A stretch of 64,000 nt of DNA from positions 116,081,307 to 116,145,306 of the forward strand of contig NC_089822.1 of NCBI RefSeq assembly GCF_035046505.1, in the 5' to 3' direction. A program made the translations under genes and the position numbers. Each line of letters opens with the position of its first letter. The first letter of the stretch is position 1. Source of the stretch: Tiliqua scincoides (Eukaryota; Chordata; Lepidosauria; Squamata; Scincidae). Shown in pieces: positions 48,272 to 59,100 of this stretch. The notes under the pieces are model-generated. The model worked only from the letters and a program-made list of their open reading frames with translations. It was not told the DNA's origin and did not search any database.

Positions 48272-48508
48272 GCCCAATCCTATGCCAAGGGGCTGCCACA
48301 AGGAGTAGTGGTGCCAAAATGGCCGCCACTATGGGGCCGGGCAGCCACCAGAGTCTCCTTGGGGTAAGGGAACATTTGTTCCCTTACTATGGGTAAAGCT
48401 GCAGCAGCCCCAAAGGGTCTCCTCAGAGTTGCACCAGCTCTTTTGCTGGTGCAGAACCGAGGAGTCCCACATAGGACTCTGCAGGCTGGGAGGGGCATAG
48501 GATTCGGC
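48272..48508. mobile_element. MITE-like element, CAATCCTA-terminus family
   Basis: Starts gcccaatcctatgcc and ends ggcataggattcggc, with a GC-rich interior. No coding. Confidence 0.6.
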
Positions 48509-48862
48509 GGCAGAGTCTGTCACCATCTCTGACTCCCTCCCAGGCCCAATCCTCCCTCCAGCTTGCCCTCCCCCTCCCAGTTCTGCACCCTCCCTACCTC
48601 CTCCTGCCCTCCCCCTGCTCCAAAAAGCCTCTCTGCCACTGACTATCTTCTCAGCACCAACTGGCACAGGTCTCAGCGCCAAGTGCCACCGCTGTGTCCG
48701 CACTGCCAGCACAGGAATGCCTTATGACACTTTTATAATGGAGTTGCCCGGGCAGTGCAGCCACTGCAGGCATTGCCTGGGATTAGGAGAGGGTCCCTAG
48801 CTGTGTAACAGGAAGTGAAATCATTTCCAGGGAATGCTGCACCAAATGTGTTTCCCCTACAC

Positions 48863-49228
48863 TGTAGTGTTTCTCAAACTGTGGGTCGGGACCCACTAGG
48901 TGGGTTGTGAGCCAATTTCAGGTGGGTCCCCATTCATTTCAATATTTTATTTTTAATATATTAGACTTGATTCTCCCATGGTATGTGACTGCATTTGGAG
49001 AAATATTACAGACCTGTACTTTTTAACTGGCTACTCCATATATGCTTTTAACAATGGTAGTAAATGGGACTTACTCCTGAGTAAGTGTGGGTAGGATTGC
49101 AGCCTAGGATTGTTAAAAATATTCCTGCTTGACGATGTCACTTCCGGTCACGACATCACTTCTGGTGGGTTCTGACAGATTCTCATTCAAAAAAGTGGGT
49201 CCTGATACTAAATGTGTGAGAACCACTA
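48863..49228. mobile_element. Non-autonomous hAT-type element, reverse orientation
   Basis: Starts tgtagtgtttctcaaactg and ends gtgtgagaaccacta, with 8-bp duplications ccctacac / ccctacag (7 of 8). Reverse complement of the 7233 family. Confidence 0.85.
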
Positions 49229-49726
49229 CCCTACAGAAAAGCTATCTCTAGTCACTGGTGGTGGTCATCACTAGGGTGGTGCAGGGGATGTGGACCCCAC
49301 TGAGTGACACCCTGGGGGGAGGTGACACCACTACTGGCCAAATTTTGGAAATGTTTTGGAAGATTTGTAATAATACCATCATGTTATATATAATTATAAA
49401 GATAATTTCATGCAGAGTGTAATGAAACAAACTGTGTTGAATTATCTTTATTCCATTAAATGTTATAACCAATTAACCAGAAAAAGAAAATGCAACTGCC
49501 ATATGCAGCTAAAAGTGGATTTCCTTAACTCAAAACTGATCAATGAGACTGATTTTCCAAAAGCCAAAGTGGTGTTATTATGACACAGCAGGGAAACAAT
49601 AAGGTGTTAGTATGAGTCAGTTCTCATTTCCATGTATCAGAGCTAATACTAGTACACAAGCAGCCCAATCCTGAGCTGCCTGGTGCATGGGGCTGCTGTA
49701 GCACTGAAAATGGATCATGGGTTCCC

Positions 49727-49972
49727 ATTCATTTCAAAGTGTATTTTATTGTTATATTAGACTTGATGCTACTATAGTATGTGACTGCATTTGGAAAAAT
49801 GTCAGAGATCTGTACTTTTGAAAGTACAGATAGATATGCTTTAAATTACTACTATGTATATAATGTTACTGTGTATATACAGTATACTGACTACTATGTA
49901 TATGCTTTAAACAATGATAAGATAATACGGCTTACTCCTGAGTAAGTGTGGCTCCGATCGCAACCTTTGGGA
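49727..49972. mobile_element. Partial hAT-type element
   Basis: The inner part of the 48863 family (cccattcatttcaa, gacttgatgct, gtatgtgactgcatttgg) without recognisable ends. It carries a local expansion of tactatgtatat repeats. Confidence 0.6.
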
Positions 49973-50047
49973 TGTCCCATTTCTGCCCAGCCTGCAGGTG
50001 CAAACATTTGATCCCTGTATGCAGCATTGGATAGAAATAGTTTAAAC

Positions 50048-50540
50048 CATTTCTTTCCCCTGGGGGCTGGGGATAAGAATAGGCCCTCAGTTTGGCTGTA
50101 CTTGTCGTAAGAGGCGACTAAACAGCCACCGGGTAGATGGGACTCGTCAGCCTGGGAAGGCAGCTCATCTGAGAGAAGGAAAACTCTGATCCCAAACCTC
50201 CACTGCCTTGTGGCTACATCCAGTTATGGAAAAGGCTTCAGGAGTCAACCTCGAGGCAAAATCCGGAGCCGGAGTCCCTGAGGCAGTTCATGGCTGAACA
50301 CAGTCACGTTCTGGCAACTCCTGCAACGCCGCTGGAACCAAGCGTATTGGCCTCTGCCTTTCCATTGGACCATTTCAGCGACGTGGAGAGGGGGGATTTG
50401 CTGCATGGGTAACAGCCTATCCTCCATACCTACTTTACCCAGGCTTTGCACACTGGAGAGGACACTCTGTTCCAGAACCACCATTCAGAGCATGACACCA
50501 TAGTCTTCCGAGACTGAAGGATGCCAACAACAAGTTTAAA
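50048..50540 (+). mobile_element. 5'-truncated non-LTR retroposon copy
   Basis: A 485-bp non-coding block starting after agtttaaac (50039-50047) and ending gatgccaacaacaa followed by the same agtttaaac. It thus has a 9-bp target duplication and a CAA-type tail, the marks of LINE or SINE insertion. The 5' part contains gtacttgtcgtaagaggcga. LINE clade not determined. Its last 40 bp match the tail of the 5S-derived SINE at 6783-6906. Confidence 0.7.
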
Positions 50541-51070
50541 CCCTGAGGCAGTTCATGGCTGAACACAGTTACGTTCTGGCAACTCCTGCGACGCCGCTGG
50601 AACCAAGCGTATTGGCCTCTGCCTTTCCATTGGACCATTTCAGCGACGTGGAGAGGGGGGATTTGCTGCATGGGTAACAGCCTATCCTCCATACCTACTT
50701 TACCCAGGCTTTGCACACTGGAGAGGACACTCTGTTCCAGAACCACCATTCAGAGCGTGACACCATAGTCTTCCGAGACTGAAGGATGCCAACAACAAGT
50801 TTAAACCCTGAGGCAGTTCATGGCTGAACACAGTTACGTTCTGGCAACTCCTGCGACGCCGCTGGAACCAAGCGTATTGGCCTCTGCCTTTCCATTGGAC
50901 CATTTCAGCGACGTGGAGAGGGGGGATTTGCTGCATGGGTAACAGCCTATCCTCCATATCTACTTTACCCAGGCTTTGCACACTGGAGAGGACACTCTGT
51001 TCCAGAACCACCATTCAGAGCGTGACACCATAGTCTTCCGAGACTGAAGGATGCCAACAACAAGTTTAAA
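50276..51070. repeat. Tandem array, three units of 265 bp
   Basis: Units 50276-50540, 50541-50805 and 50806-51070. Units 2 and 3 differ at about one position and unit 1 at about three. Each unit is the last part of the retroposon plus its 3' target duplication (gtttaaa). The near-identical 104-codon frames on the minus strand are by-products, not genes. Confidence 0.95.
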
Positions 51071-51071
51071 C

Positions 51072-51433
51072 CAGTGGTTCTCACACATTTAGCACCAGGA
51101 CCTACTTTTTATAATGAGAATCTGCCAGGACTTACTGGAAGTGACGTCATGACCAAAAGTGCCATCATCAAGCAGGAAAATTTTTAACAATCCTAGGCTG
51201 CAATCCTACCCGCACTTACCCACGAGTATGTTCCATTTACTAACATTGTTAAAATAATATGCGTAGTAGCTTGTTAAAAACATAGGTTTGTACTTTTCCC
51301 CAAATGCAGTCACATACCATGGCAGCATCAAGTCTGATATATTAAAAATAAAATATTGAAATGAATGAGGACCCACCTGAAATGGGCTTGCGACCCACCT
51401 AGTGAGGCCTGATGCACAGTTTGAGAAACACTG
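51072..51433. mobile_element. Non-autonomous hAT-type element
   Basis: Termini cagtggttctcacac / gtttgagaaacactg, with 8-bp duplications gtttaaac / gcttaaac (7 of 8). It inserted exactly into the target duplication that ends the 265-bp array, so it is younger than the array's last unit boundary. Confidence 0.88.
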
Positions 51434-51479
51434 GCTTAAACAGATCAGCAACTGCTTGGGAGGGTTATTATCTATTTTA

Positions 51480-51690
51480 AATAAAGATTTTAAACTTAAT
51501 ACTTATTGTAAACTTTTAATTTATTTACCTAATTTAATCTGATTTTGTTGTATGGGGGGGTGTTAGGAAATGTTCCTGCTTGGTGGCACCACTTCTGGCC
51601 ATGACATCACTTCTAGTGGGTCCCAGCAGATTGCCATTCTGAAAAGTGGGTCCTGGTGCGCAAAGGTTTGAGAGCTACTGAGTTAATCAT
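51480..51690. mobile_element. Partial hAT-type element, reverse orientation
   Basis: Carries gacatcacttctagtgggtc and ends gcaaaggtttgagagctactg. The AT-rich start (acttattgtaaacttttaat) matches 46700-46770 in reverse, marking the same subfamily. Confidence 0.6.
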
Positions 51691-51919
51691 TGTTGACAAG
51701 CTCTTGAAAATACTGTCATCGCATGTAATTCTTTTAGTCAGCAACTGGTTATTAAAAGGCGAGTAAGCCGGTTATTTTGGGAAGCCTCGTCCTGCACTTT
51801 TAGTTATGGATGTATCAGTTCAAAAGCAAAATGTATAATGTGCGACAAAAGCCATCTTAGTGAGCGAGTCGCAAATGTCAGGTTGGGCTGAACAGGCTTG
51901 CCGACTGCACTGCAAACAC

Positions 51920-52246
51920 AGATCTCACATGGTGGGCTCTGCCCCAACCTTTTCTCTTCTCGAGGCTCTCCGTGCCACCTAGTGGCCGACTCAGGGAGCC
52001 TTGGCCTAGCTTCCGCTCCGTCCTCTCTATGCCGCCCTGGGCTTTCTCTATGATCCGAGGGAAGGCCTTCCTTCTGTTCCCTCCCGTCTAATCACTTTGA
52101 GGGCGGGCCCTTGAGGGAGGAGAGAGGACTCAGGCTGACAAATCCGACCGGCCAGCGCTGAGCAGAGAGCACTGCTTTCGAGCTGGAGAAGGGAGGGCAA
52201 AGCGGGAAGCTAGGAGAAAGGGCAAGGCCCCTGTCCTGGAGTCATC
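51920..52246 (+). promoter_or_regulatory. ABCD1: Probable ABCD1 5' UTR and promoter
   Basis: GC-rich, repeat-free sequence just upstream of the ATG, with a GC box (gggcggg at 52101-52107) about 140 bp upstream of the start. The transcription start is unknown. The weaker CpG density than at BCAP31 is a visual judgement. Confidence 0.5.
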
Positions 52247-53191
52247 ATGCCAGTTGCCACAGCAAAAGTGGCGGCCCGGCTGGCCCAAGGAGTCACCGCA
52301 AAAAGAGCGGCAGTGGCTCTGCTGTTGGCGGCATATGGAGCCAAGAAATTGTACCCCATCTTGCGGCGGCAGTGGGTGACCTCTGACCTCCGTGTGAACC
52401 CTCATCCCACAGGAACTCCCAGTCCTGATGAAGCACTGGGCAAATTGGGATCACTGGATGAAGTGACAGCATCAGCACCACCACCAGGAGTGAACAGGGT
52501 CTTCTTCCTTCGCCTGCTGCGTCTCTTGCGGCTGCTCTTCCCTGGGCTGCTGTGCCGGGAAACAGGACTCCTGGCCTTGCACTCAGCTGCCCTAGCCAGC
52601 CGTACTTTCCTCTCAGTCTATGTGGCCCAGCTGGATGGACGTTTGGCCCGCTGCATTGTTCGCAAGAACCCCAATGATTTTACATGGCAGCTTCTTCAGT
52701 GGCTTCTCATTGCCCTCCCAGCCACCTTTGTCAACAGTGCCATTCGGTACCTGGAGGGACAGCTGAGCCTAGCCTTCCGTGGACGCTTAGTGGAGCATAG
52801 CTATCATCTCTACTTTGAAGGCCAGACTTACTATCGGGTCAGCAACATGGATGGACGCCTGCGCAATCCAGATCAATCTCTCACAGAAGACCTGGTGGCC
52901 TTTGCTAACTCTGTGGCCCACCTCTACTCAAACCTGACCAAGCCAGTGCTTGATCTCATTGTGACCTCTTACACTCTGCTCAGTTCGGCCAGATCGAAGG
53001 GAGCTGGCACAGCCTGGCCTTCAATTATTGCTGGTCTGGTGGTCTGCGTCACTGCCAAAGTGCTGCGGGCCTGTTCGCCAAAGTTTGGCCAGCTGGTGGC
53101 TGAAGAGGCACGTCGGAAAGGAGAGCTGCGCTACATGCATTCCCGAGTGGTGGCCAACTCTGAAGAGATTGCCTTCTATGCTGGGCACAAG
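52247..53191 (+). CDS. ABCD1: ABCD1 exon 1
   Basis: Encodes residues 1-315, covering the peroxisome-targeting N-terminus and most of the membrane domain. The ATG has A at -3 and gives MPV as in human. The exon ends AFYAGHK then gtaaag. The open frame continues 34 codons into the intron, but that part has no family similarity. Confidence 0.96.
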
Positions 53192-56100
53192 GTAAAGTGG
53201 ATGGGTAGGATGCCAAGGTTCTCCAAGAAAAAAGTTAGTGTAGCTAACAGAAGGAGGACTGATGGGAATCAGGACTCCTGGACATCTGGGTAGGGAATCT
53301 AGTGGAGTAAAATGGGGGAATAAGGGGTTTTTGTTTTGCCACTGTCTCCTCCACTGTAAATAGGAAATGCAAGCAGCTGACTGTTAAGCAGTGCCTCAGA
53401 TGAAAGTGAAGTCTGCTTTTGAAAGGGCAAAATGCCAGGGCTGCTGAAACCAGCACCCTTGTTTACTTCCCTTTCTTTATAGTCTTCTCCCTGGAGCATT
53501 ATCCACCTCAGGATCTGTCCCTGTCCATAAACCGCCACCGCTTCCATCTTGGTTTCTGTTGCTCATGCCTGACTCTTTCCTGAACCATCAAAACAGCCCC
53601 AGGACCTTCCAAATTTGGCACTGGCCTGGTACTTGAGATTCCTCTGCACTCTGATTCCCCAGCTTGGGAAAGGCAGCGGGTTCCAAAAACAGATGTGAGC
53701 ATGAAATCAGGATGTTGGAATTCTTTCTCTTCCTATTTCTAAGGGATTGGGGAGGAAGATTGTTATAATGGAAGTATGAGTATTGGGGGAGGGTGTCTGA
53801 TATTGACAACCATTTGTGTCACTTAGACACTTTGGTCCCCCACACTTTTGTTGGTCCCCCACCCATTGTCAGAAACATTCCAAGGCCAGAAACTGTCTTC
53901 TGACATCTTGCCAGAATTAAGGGTAATTTTACGACACACACAAACACAGGCTAATGGTTTCAGCCTTTGTTCTCAGCCTTTTCTTAGAGAACATACAACT
54001 CAAAGAACAAGTCTACAGTGCAACAACTGCTTTTTTAAAAAGAGCTAAACAGAATTGCATGATCAGTATCAGTCATGATGTTTCCTGTGTACCTGGAGTC
54101 TGAAGGCACAATCCTAACCAGGTCTACTCAGAAGTAAGTCCTATTTTGTTCCGTGGGGCTTACTCACAGGAATGTGTGGATAGGATTGCAGCCTGAATTT
54201 GTCACCTTGTTGTGATACTTAAGGTACATCTGAATGTTAGGGTTTTCTTAATGGTATCAAGTACATTTGTGACTTGCATCAGCTCCCAAGTCCACCCACC
54301 TGTGGATCTTCCACTTAAGGTAGTCTCCCATCAGTTTTGCTCAGTAGATAGAAGGGAAAAGAAAAAAAGAGAAAAGAGTACTGCCCTAGCTCATATCCCC
54401 ATGCGAAAGCCACCATTTTGAGAGGCAGGATCAGACAGAGCATCCCTCGAGGACTGCTTTGCAGACTGCAACCCTTCAAATATAGTCGTTTCTATTTGTT
54501 ACTGACATTTCAGGACTGTGTGTCTCTGTAATCTTTTTCTTTGGCCACAACAGGAAGTGGAAGACATTTCCTTTTAGATGTGTCCTTGGTGATGGTGCCA
54601 ATATACCGAGGGAAGATGGTGCTGATATGCCTGGCATCTATTCTCAATTTTTGGGAAAGGAGTAGAATCTCTTAGAACAGCGGAACTCTAGAGATTCCTC
54701 TTCTGCCCCTTAATTTTTATCTGGACATTTTTTACACTTGAATTTTTCCCTTTTCAATTGTGAGAACAACAAGCTCAGAGCCAGCTCACATATTCAGTTA
54801 ACATCATAGTCATAACTTGCAGCAGAATGTGTGAACTTGCTGACACTATTTAGGGGTTAGACTCTACTCCTGTGCTTTGAATAGTAGCTTGTTGGGACAA
54901 AAGTAAGCAGGTGTAGCTTTGCACAGCAAGAAGAACAGCGGTGCCACCTGCTAATATCTGCCAACCCAAGCTGCTGTTTCAAGACACTGGGTTGGGTCTG
55001 GTTGAAATGTTGCAAAATGGGCTTTGTATTTGAGGTGATCTGAGCGTTCTGTCTGTGATGTTAGAAACCCAAGAGGATTTATTCACATGATTCTCTAGCC
55101 CTCAAGTGATGGATGTATATGTGTGACACATCACCTCTTAGTTCCTTCTGTAGCTGTGGACAACATGGTTTGATTAAGGTTGTCCCCATTTTTTTTGTTA
55201 GGTCTTGTTCCTGTGCAAACTAGTGTTTAGAAATTAAGCAGGTGAAGCTTTTCTAGCCCTGGTGATGAGAAAACTCTCATGAGAGTGTACTGTTAAAGGC
55301 AGCCTCTGTAAGAGAAAAACAAAAGTGGCTCTTCTAGAACTGTGGAATCTCCTATCACATGTACACAGCTGGTGGCCCCCCAAAGTGATGATATTTCTGG
55401 GTTCCAAGGCATCTTTCCTTCCCTATTGCCAGTGATTATCAATTTTTTGTCCAGCATGATAAAATCCTTTCTGGCTGACCCAGGCGTTGATGGACTGGCA
55501 TGTCAAATGCATTTTAATTATGAGGACGAATAAGGAAGAAACAGTGCACCTGCTTCTTGGGAATTGGAGCTAAACTGTCAACCTAGCAGCTGTAGCCCTG
55601 ATTCCACTTTTCCACTTTATCTATCTCTCTATCTATCTCCCCCCCTCCCTTAGTGGGCATTCAAAGTGGCCATAATGTCTCCTTTTGGTGCCTCCTTTAG
55701 GTGGAGCTGTCCCTTCTAAGGCACTGTTATCATGAGCTGGCTTCTCAGATCAATGTGCTGCTCCTTGAAAGACTCTGGTATGTCATGCTGGAGCAGTTCC
55801 TCATGAAGTATGTGTGGAGTGCTGCCGGGCTGGTCATGGTGGCTGTGCCAATCATCACTGCCACTGGCTACTCAAAGACAGGTGAGTAAAGACAATACTG
55901 TTAGTATGGTGGAGCAGTAGGAACACCTGCCCTGAGCACAACTTGTCAGGGTTGCAAAAGGATATTGGCAGTTATTAAAAGAACATTAAAATTATGTAGT
56001 GTTTTCTTGTATAGAATGATTATGCATATTTGCATGATGACTGAAGAAAAGCCAGATATCAGGTTGCTCAGAGGCTTAAGGTCAACCTAGCGGTGCACTT

Positions 56101-59100
56101 TCCTGTGTTTTGAAAAGGCCTGCTTAAACCTGCAAGCTCCTCTTCAGTTTCAGCACTTCTCTTAAAAACACAAGTAGGGTAGGTCCATATCTGTGTTGAT
56201 CTTTACCCAGTGCAGCAGGCCTGGCAAAGTGGCACAGTTATAGCTTTTTGTTGGGCCTGTGCCCACACAGTTCAGCACATTCAGCCATTGGACACTACTA
56301 GTAGGGGTAAGAAAAATGACCAGCATGACCTAACTTAATAGCAACCAGCAGGTTTCTTGCACAAAACCTTTGAGCAGGAGCAGTCTGGCTAAACAGTAGG
56401 TACTTGGGATTTCAGCAACAATATGCTTAGGATCAAACTTGGTGCTTGCTGAGTTCAAACCCAGGTCTTTGTCAAACAGCTGAAAAGCATGGGAGGAAGG
56501 TGACAATTGAAAGAATGGGTTTGTTGAAGGGTACTTAACCCTTTCTCTGCCCGCTCTTTTTCATTGTAACCCGCTTACCACTGTGGCTTTCCTCCAGAAT
56601 ACAACAAATGCATGTCTTACTTCAGTTGAGAGGAAAGCAGATGGGATGAGGATTGGAGGGTGAAAACAGTGGGGGAAGGGAAGAGTCCCCCATCTGCCTG
56701 CTGTTTCTCCACTTTGTCTAACATGCTCCCCCTATTTTAAAATTGTTTCCCAGATTCCCACCAAATGGCTAGTTCTTCCTTTAAATATCCACACTCTTTT
56801 CTAACTCACCCTAATGCCAACTCCTGCACATGCATTTGCTCTCATACGGGTGTGCAGGCAGAACTGGAAGACTGTCCTGGGCATGGAAATGACTATGGCA
56901 GCAAGTACCAGAGTTTTCAGAAAGTGATTGGAGTGGAGGAGGGGTCAAGATTGTCAAAAGGGGCACAGAGTGAATTGTGCCACACCATCACAAGAGCATT
57001 CTTATAGTAGCATTTTAAAAGGTCCCCAAATCAACCAGACAGGCTTCCATTCGTCAGCAAGGAAACTGCACATGGGGAGTTTGTGCTTGGAGTTCCTGCT
57101 AACTGCACCCTTCACCTCACTTCCTCCCATATTGTTCTACACTAGATACAGAAGAGGTAAAGCAAGCAGTACTGGAAATGGGAGAAGATGAGCTGGTGAG
57201 CATGAGGACAGAAGCTTTCACCACCGCCCGCAATTTGTTGACAGCTGCAGCTGATGCTACCGAGAGAGTCTTCTCCTCCTACAAAGAGGTGTGGATGCCG
57301 CAGGATGCTTTGGGTGGCTTGGATGGAAAATGGAGCTGTAAGCCATGTCATCACTGATCTAACACAAAACTGTGGCACATTGTCATAGTCACACACCCAA
57401 GCAAGTCATGTCCTCCAAAGTTCTGGGAAGAAAACCTTCTGGCATCAGCTGCCATTTGGATTGCAATGCCCTATATTCTGCCTCCTTATGCAATCCTAAT
57501 TTCTACCACCCACATAAATGAACTTTGGCCTGATACTACTCTCTCATGTCTAGAAATTACATAAGGACATGAGAAGAGCCCTGATGAATCAGGCCAAAGA
57601 CCCATCTAGCTCAGCATCAAGTTTTTCACAGTGGCTTACCAGTTGCCTCTGGGAAGCCCACAGTTGCCTCTGGGAAGCCCACAAGCAGGAGAAACAGGGT
57701 TTATTTGACTTTTTCAAATCTGTAATAGCTAAAACACTTGAAGCAAACATACCTGAGACTGCCATCCTACACACGTTTCCTTGTTCCATGGGAAAATTCT
57801 GAGCAAACACACCCAGGCTCTGGCTTATTTTCTTGCCTATAATGACATATACACATACTGTTCTGTACCCTATGGCATACAGGGTTACTAATTCTAACCT
57901 GGTTTGAAATTGCCTTGTTAAGGTTTCATCACAGAACTTTAGGGATTGTAGTTTCATGGACAAGAATTCCTGGTTAGGGAGCCCTAGCCTCTTTATAACA
58001 TTACCTGTCTAGAGTTTTCCAGTTTTATTGCTATTGGGCTGAAGCGGACTAAACATGTTAAATATAGTGACATCCTAAGGCAGCAGTTTTCAAACTCTCA
58101 GGGAGTTTGAAACCTGCAGTAAGTCTTTGCGGGGGCGGGAGGGGAGGCAGCAGGGGCAGGGTGAAGGCAGCGATGCGATCCCCAGGATTGCGTCACTCGG
58201 GGCTGCAGGGACTGGGGTGCAACCTGCAGCAGCCATCCCTAGGTGCAGGGAGCCGTGCACAAGCGCCTGCAGGGCTCCCCAGGTCAGGGAAAGTGAGAGT
58301 GGAGAGATTGCGCTCCGCCTCCGCAAAACTGGAGGCAGTCTCTCCACTCTCTCTTTCCCTGACCTGGGGAGCCCTGCAGGCACTTGCACACGGCTCCCCG
58401 CACCCAGGGACGGCTGCTGCAGAGACTGCAGGGTGCACCCCAGTCCCTGCAGCCCCGTCAGAAAGGAAAGTGGAGTGATCGCGCTCGCTTTCAGTTTAGT
58501 GGAGGCGAGGCGCGATTGCCCCACTCTCACTTTCCCCGACCTGGGGAGCCCTGCAGAAGGTTACGCAGGGCTCCCCACACCCCTGGGAGGCTGCAGGAGG
58601 CTTGGGCAAGTGTACCCAAGCCCCTGCAGCCCCCCGAGTGGTGCAATCCTGGGAATCGCACTGCTACCTCCTCCCTGCCTCCTGGCTGCCCCCGCCCCTT
58701 AAGGGGAAAGAGACCAAGACCCTCAGGCTGGGGTGTTGCGACGCCCCAGTTTGAATACCACTGTCCTAAGGAAAGAACAGACCTGTCCCAATACAGTAGT
58801 ATAAGATTCCCTAATAGCTATATCAGGGAAACTTCTCCTGCTCCCTTCACACAGATCTATAGAATCAGAAAGCTACCAGTCATCCCATTTCCATTCCAGG
58901 ACTCCTAGCATCTTTGCAGCTTTTGGAATTTTGTTGTTTTGGGGACAAACAATATGGTAGATAAGGTATGGGATAGTGTTAGCTGATAGTATGAATCTTG
59001 ACTAGAGGCTATGAGAGGTGGCCCTCACAAAGGCATCATCCCATTAACATTGGAGCTTTTTTGCAAATACTGACCTGTGTGCTTCCAGTTCCATCTTCAG

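Larger units (their letters stand above)
53192..55700 (+). other. ABCD1: ABCD1 intron 1
   Basis: 2509 bp. One short CAATCCTA-family element (54104-54194) and a tatc microsatellite near 55619-55641. No other feature supported. Confidence 0.85.

Noticed and set aside
50245-51014. Three nearly identical 79-104-codon minus-strand frames, as if a tandem gene family
   Set aside because: They follow the 265-bp DNA repeat exactly, including its non-coding retroposon tail, so repetition reflects DNA duplication rather than a gene array.
53192-53293. Extension of ABCD1 exon 1 by 34 codons into the intron
   Set aside because: The frame stays open to 53293, but similarity to ABCD1 stops exactly at AFYAGHK followed by a good gtaaag donor, and exon 2 joins there in phase.
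58127-58702. 191-codon plus-strand frame and a 146-codon minus-strand frame
   Set aside because: By-products of the GC-rich palindromic hAT-type element 58081-58763. Both strands repeat the same peptide because the DNA is inverted on itself.
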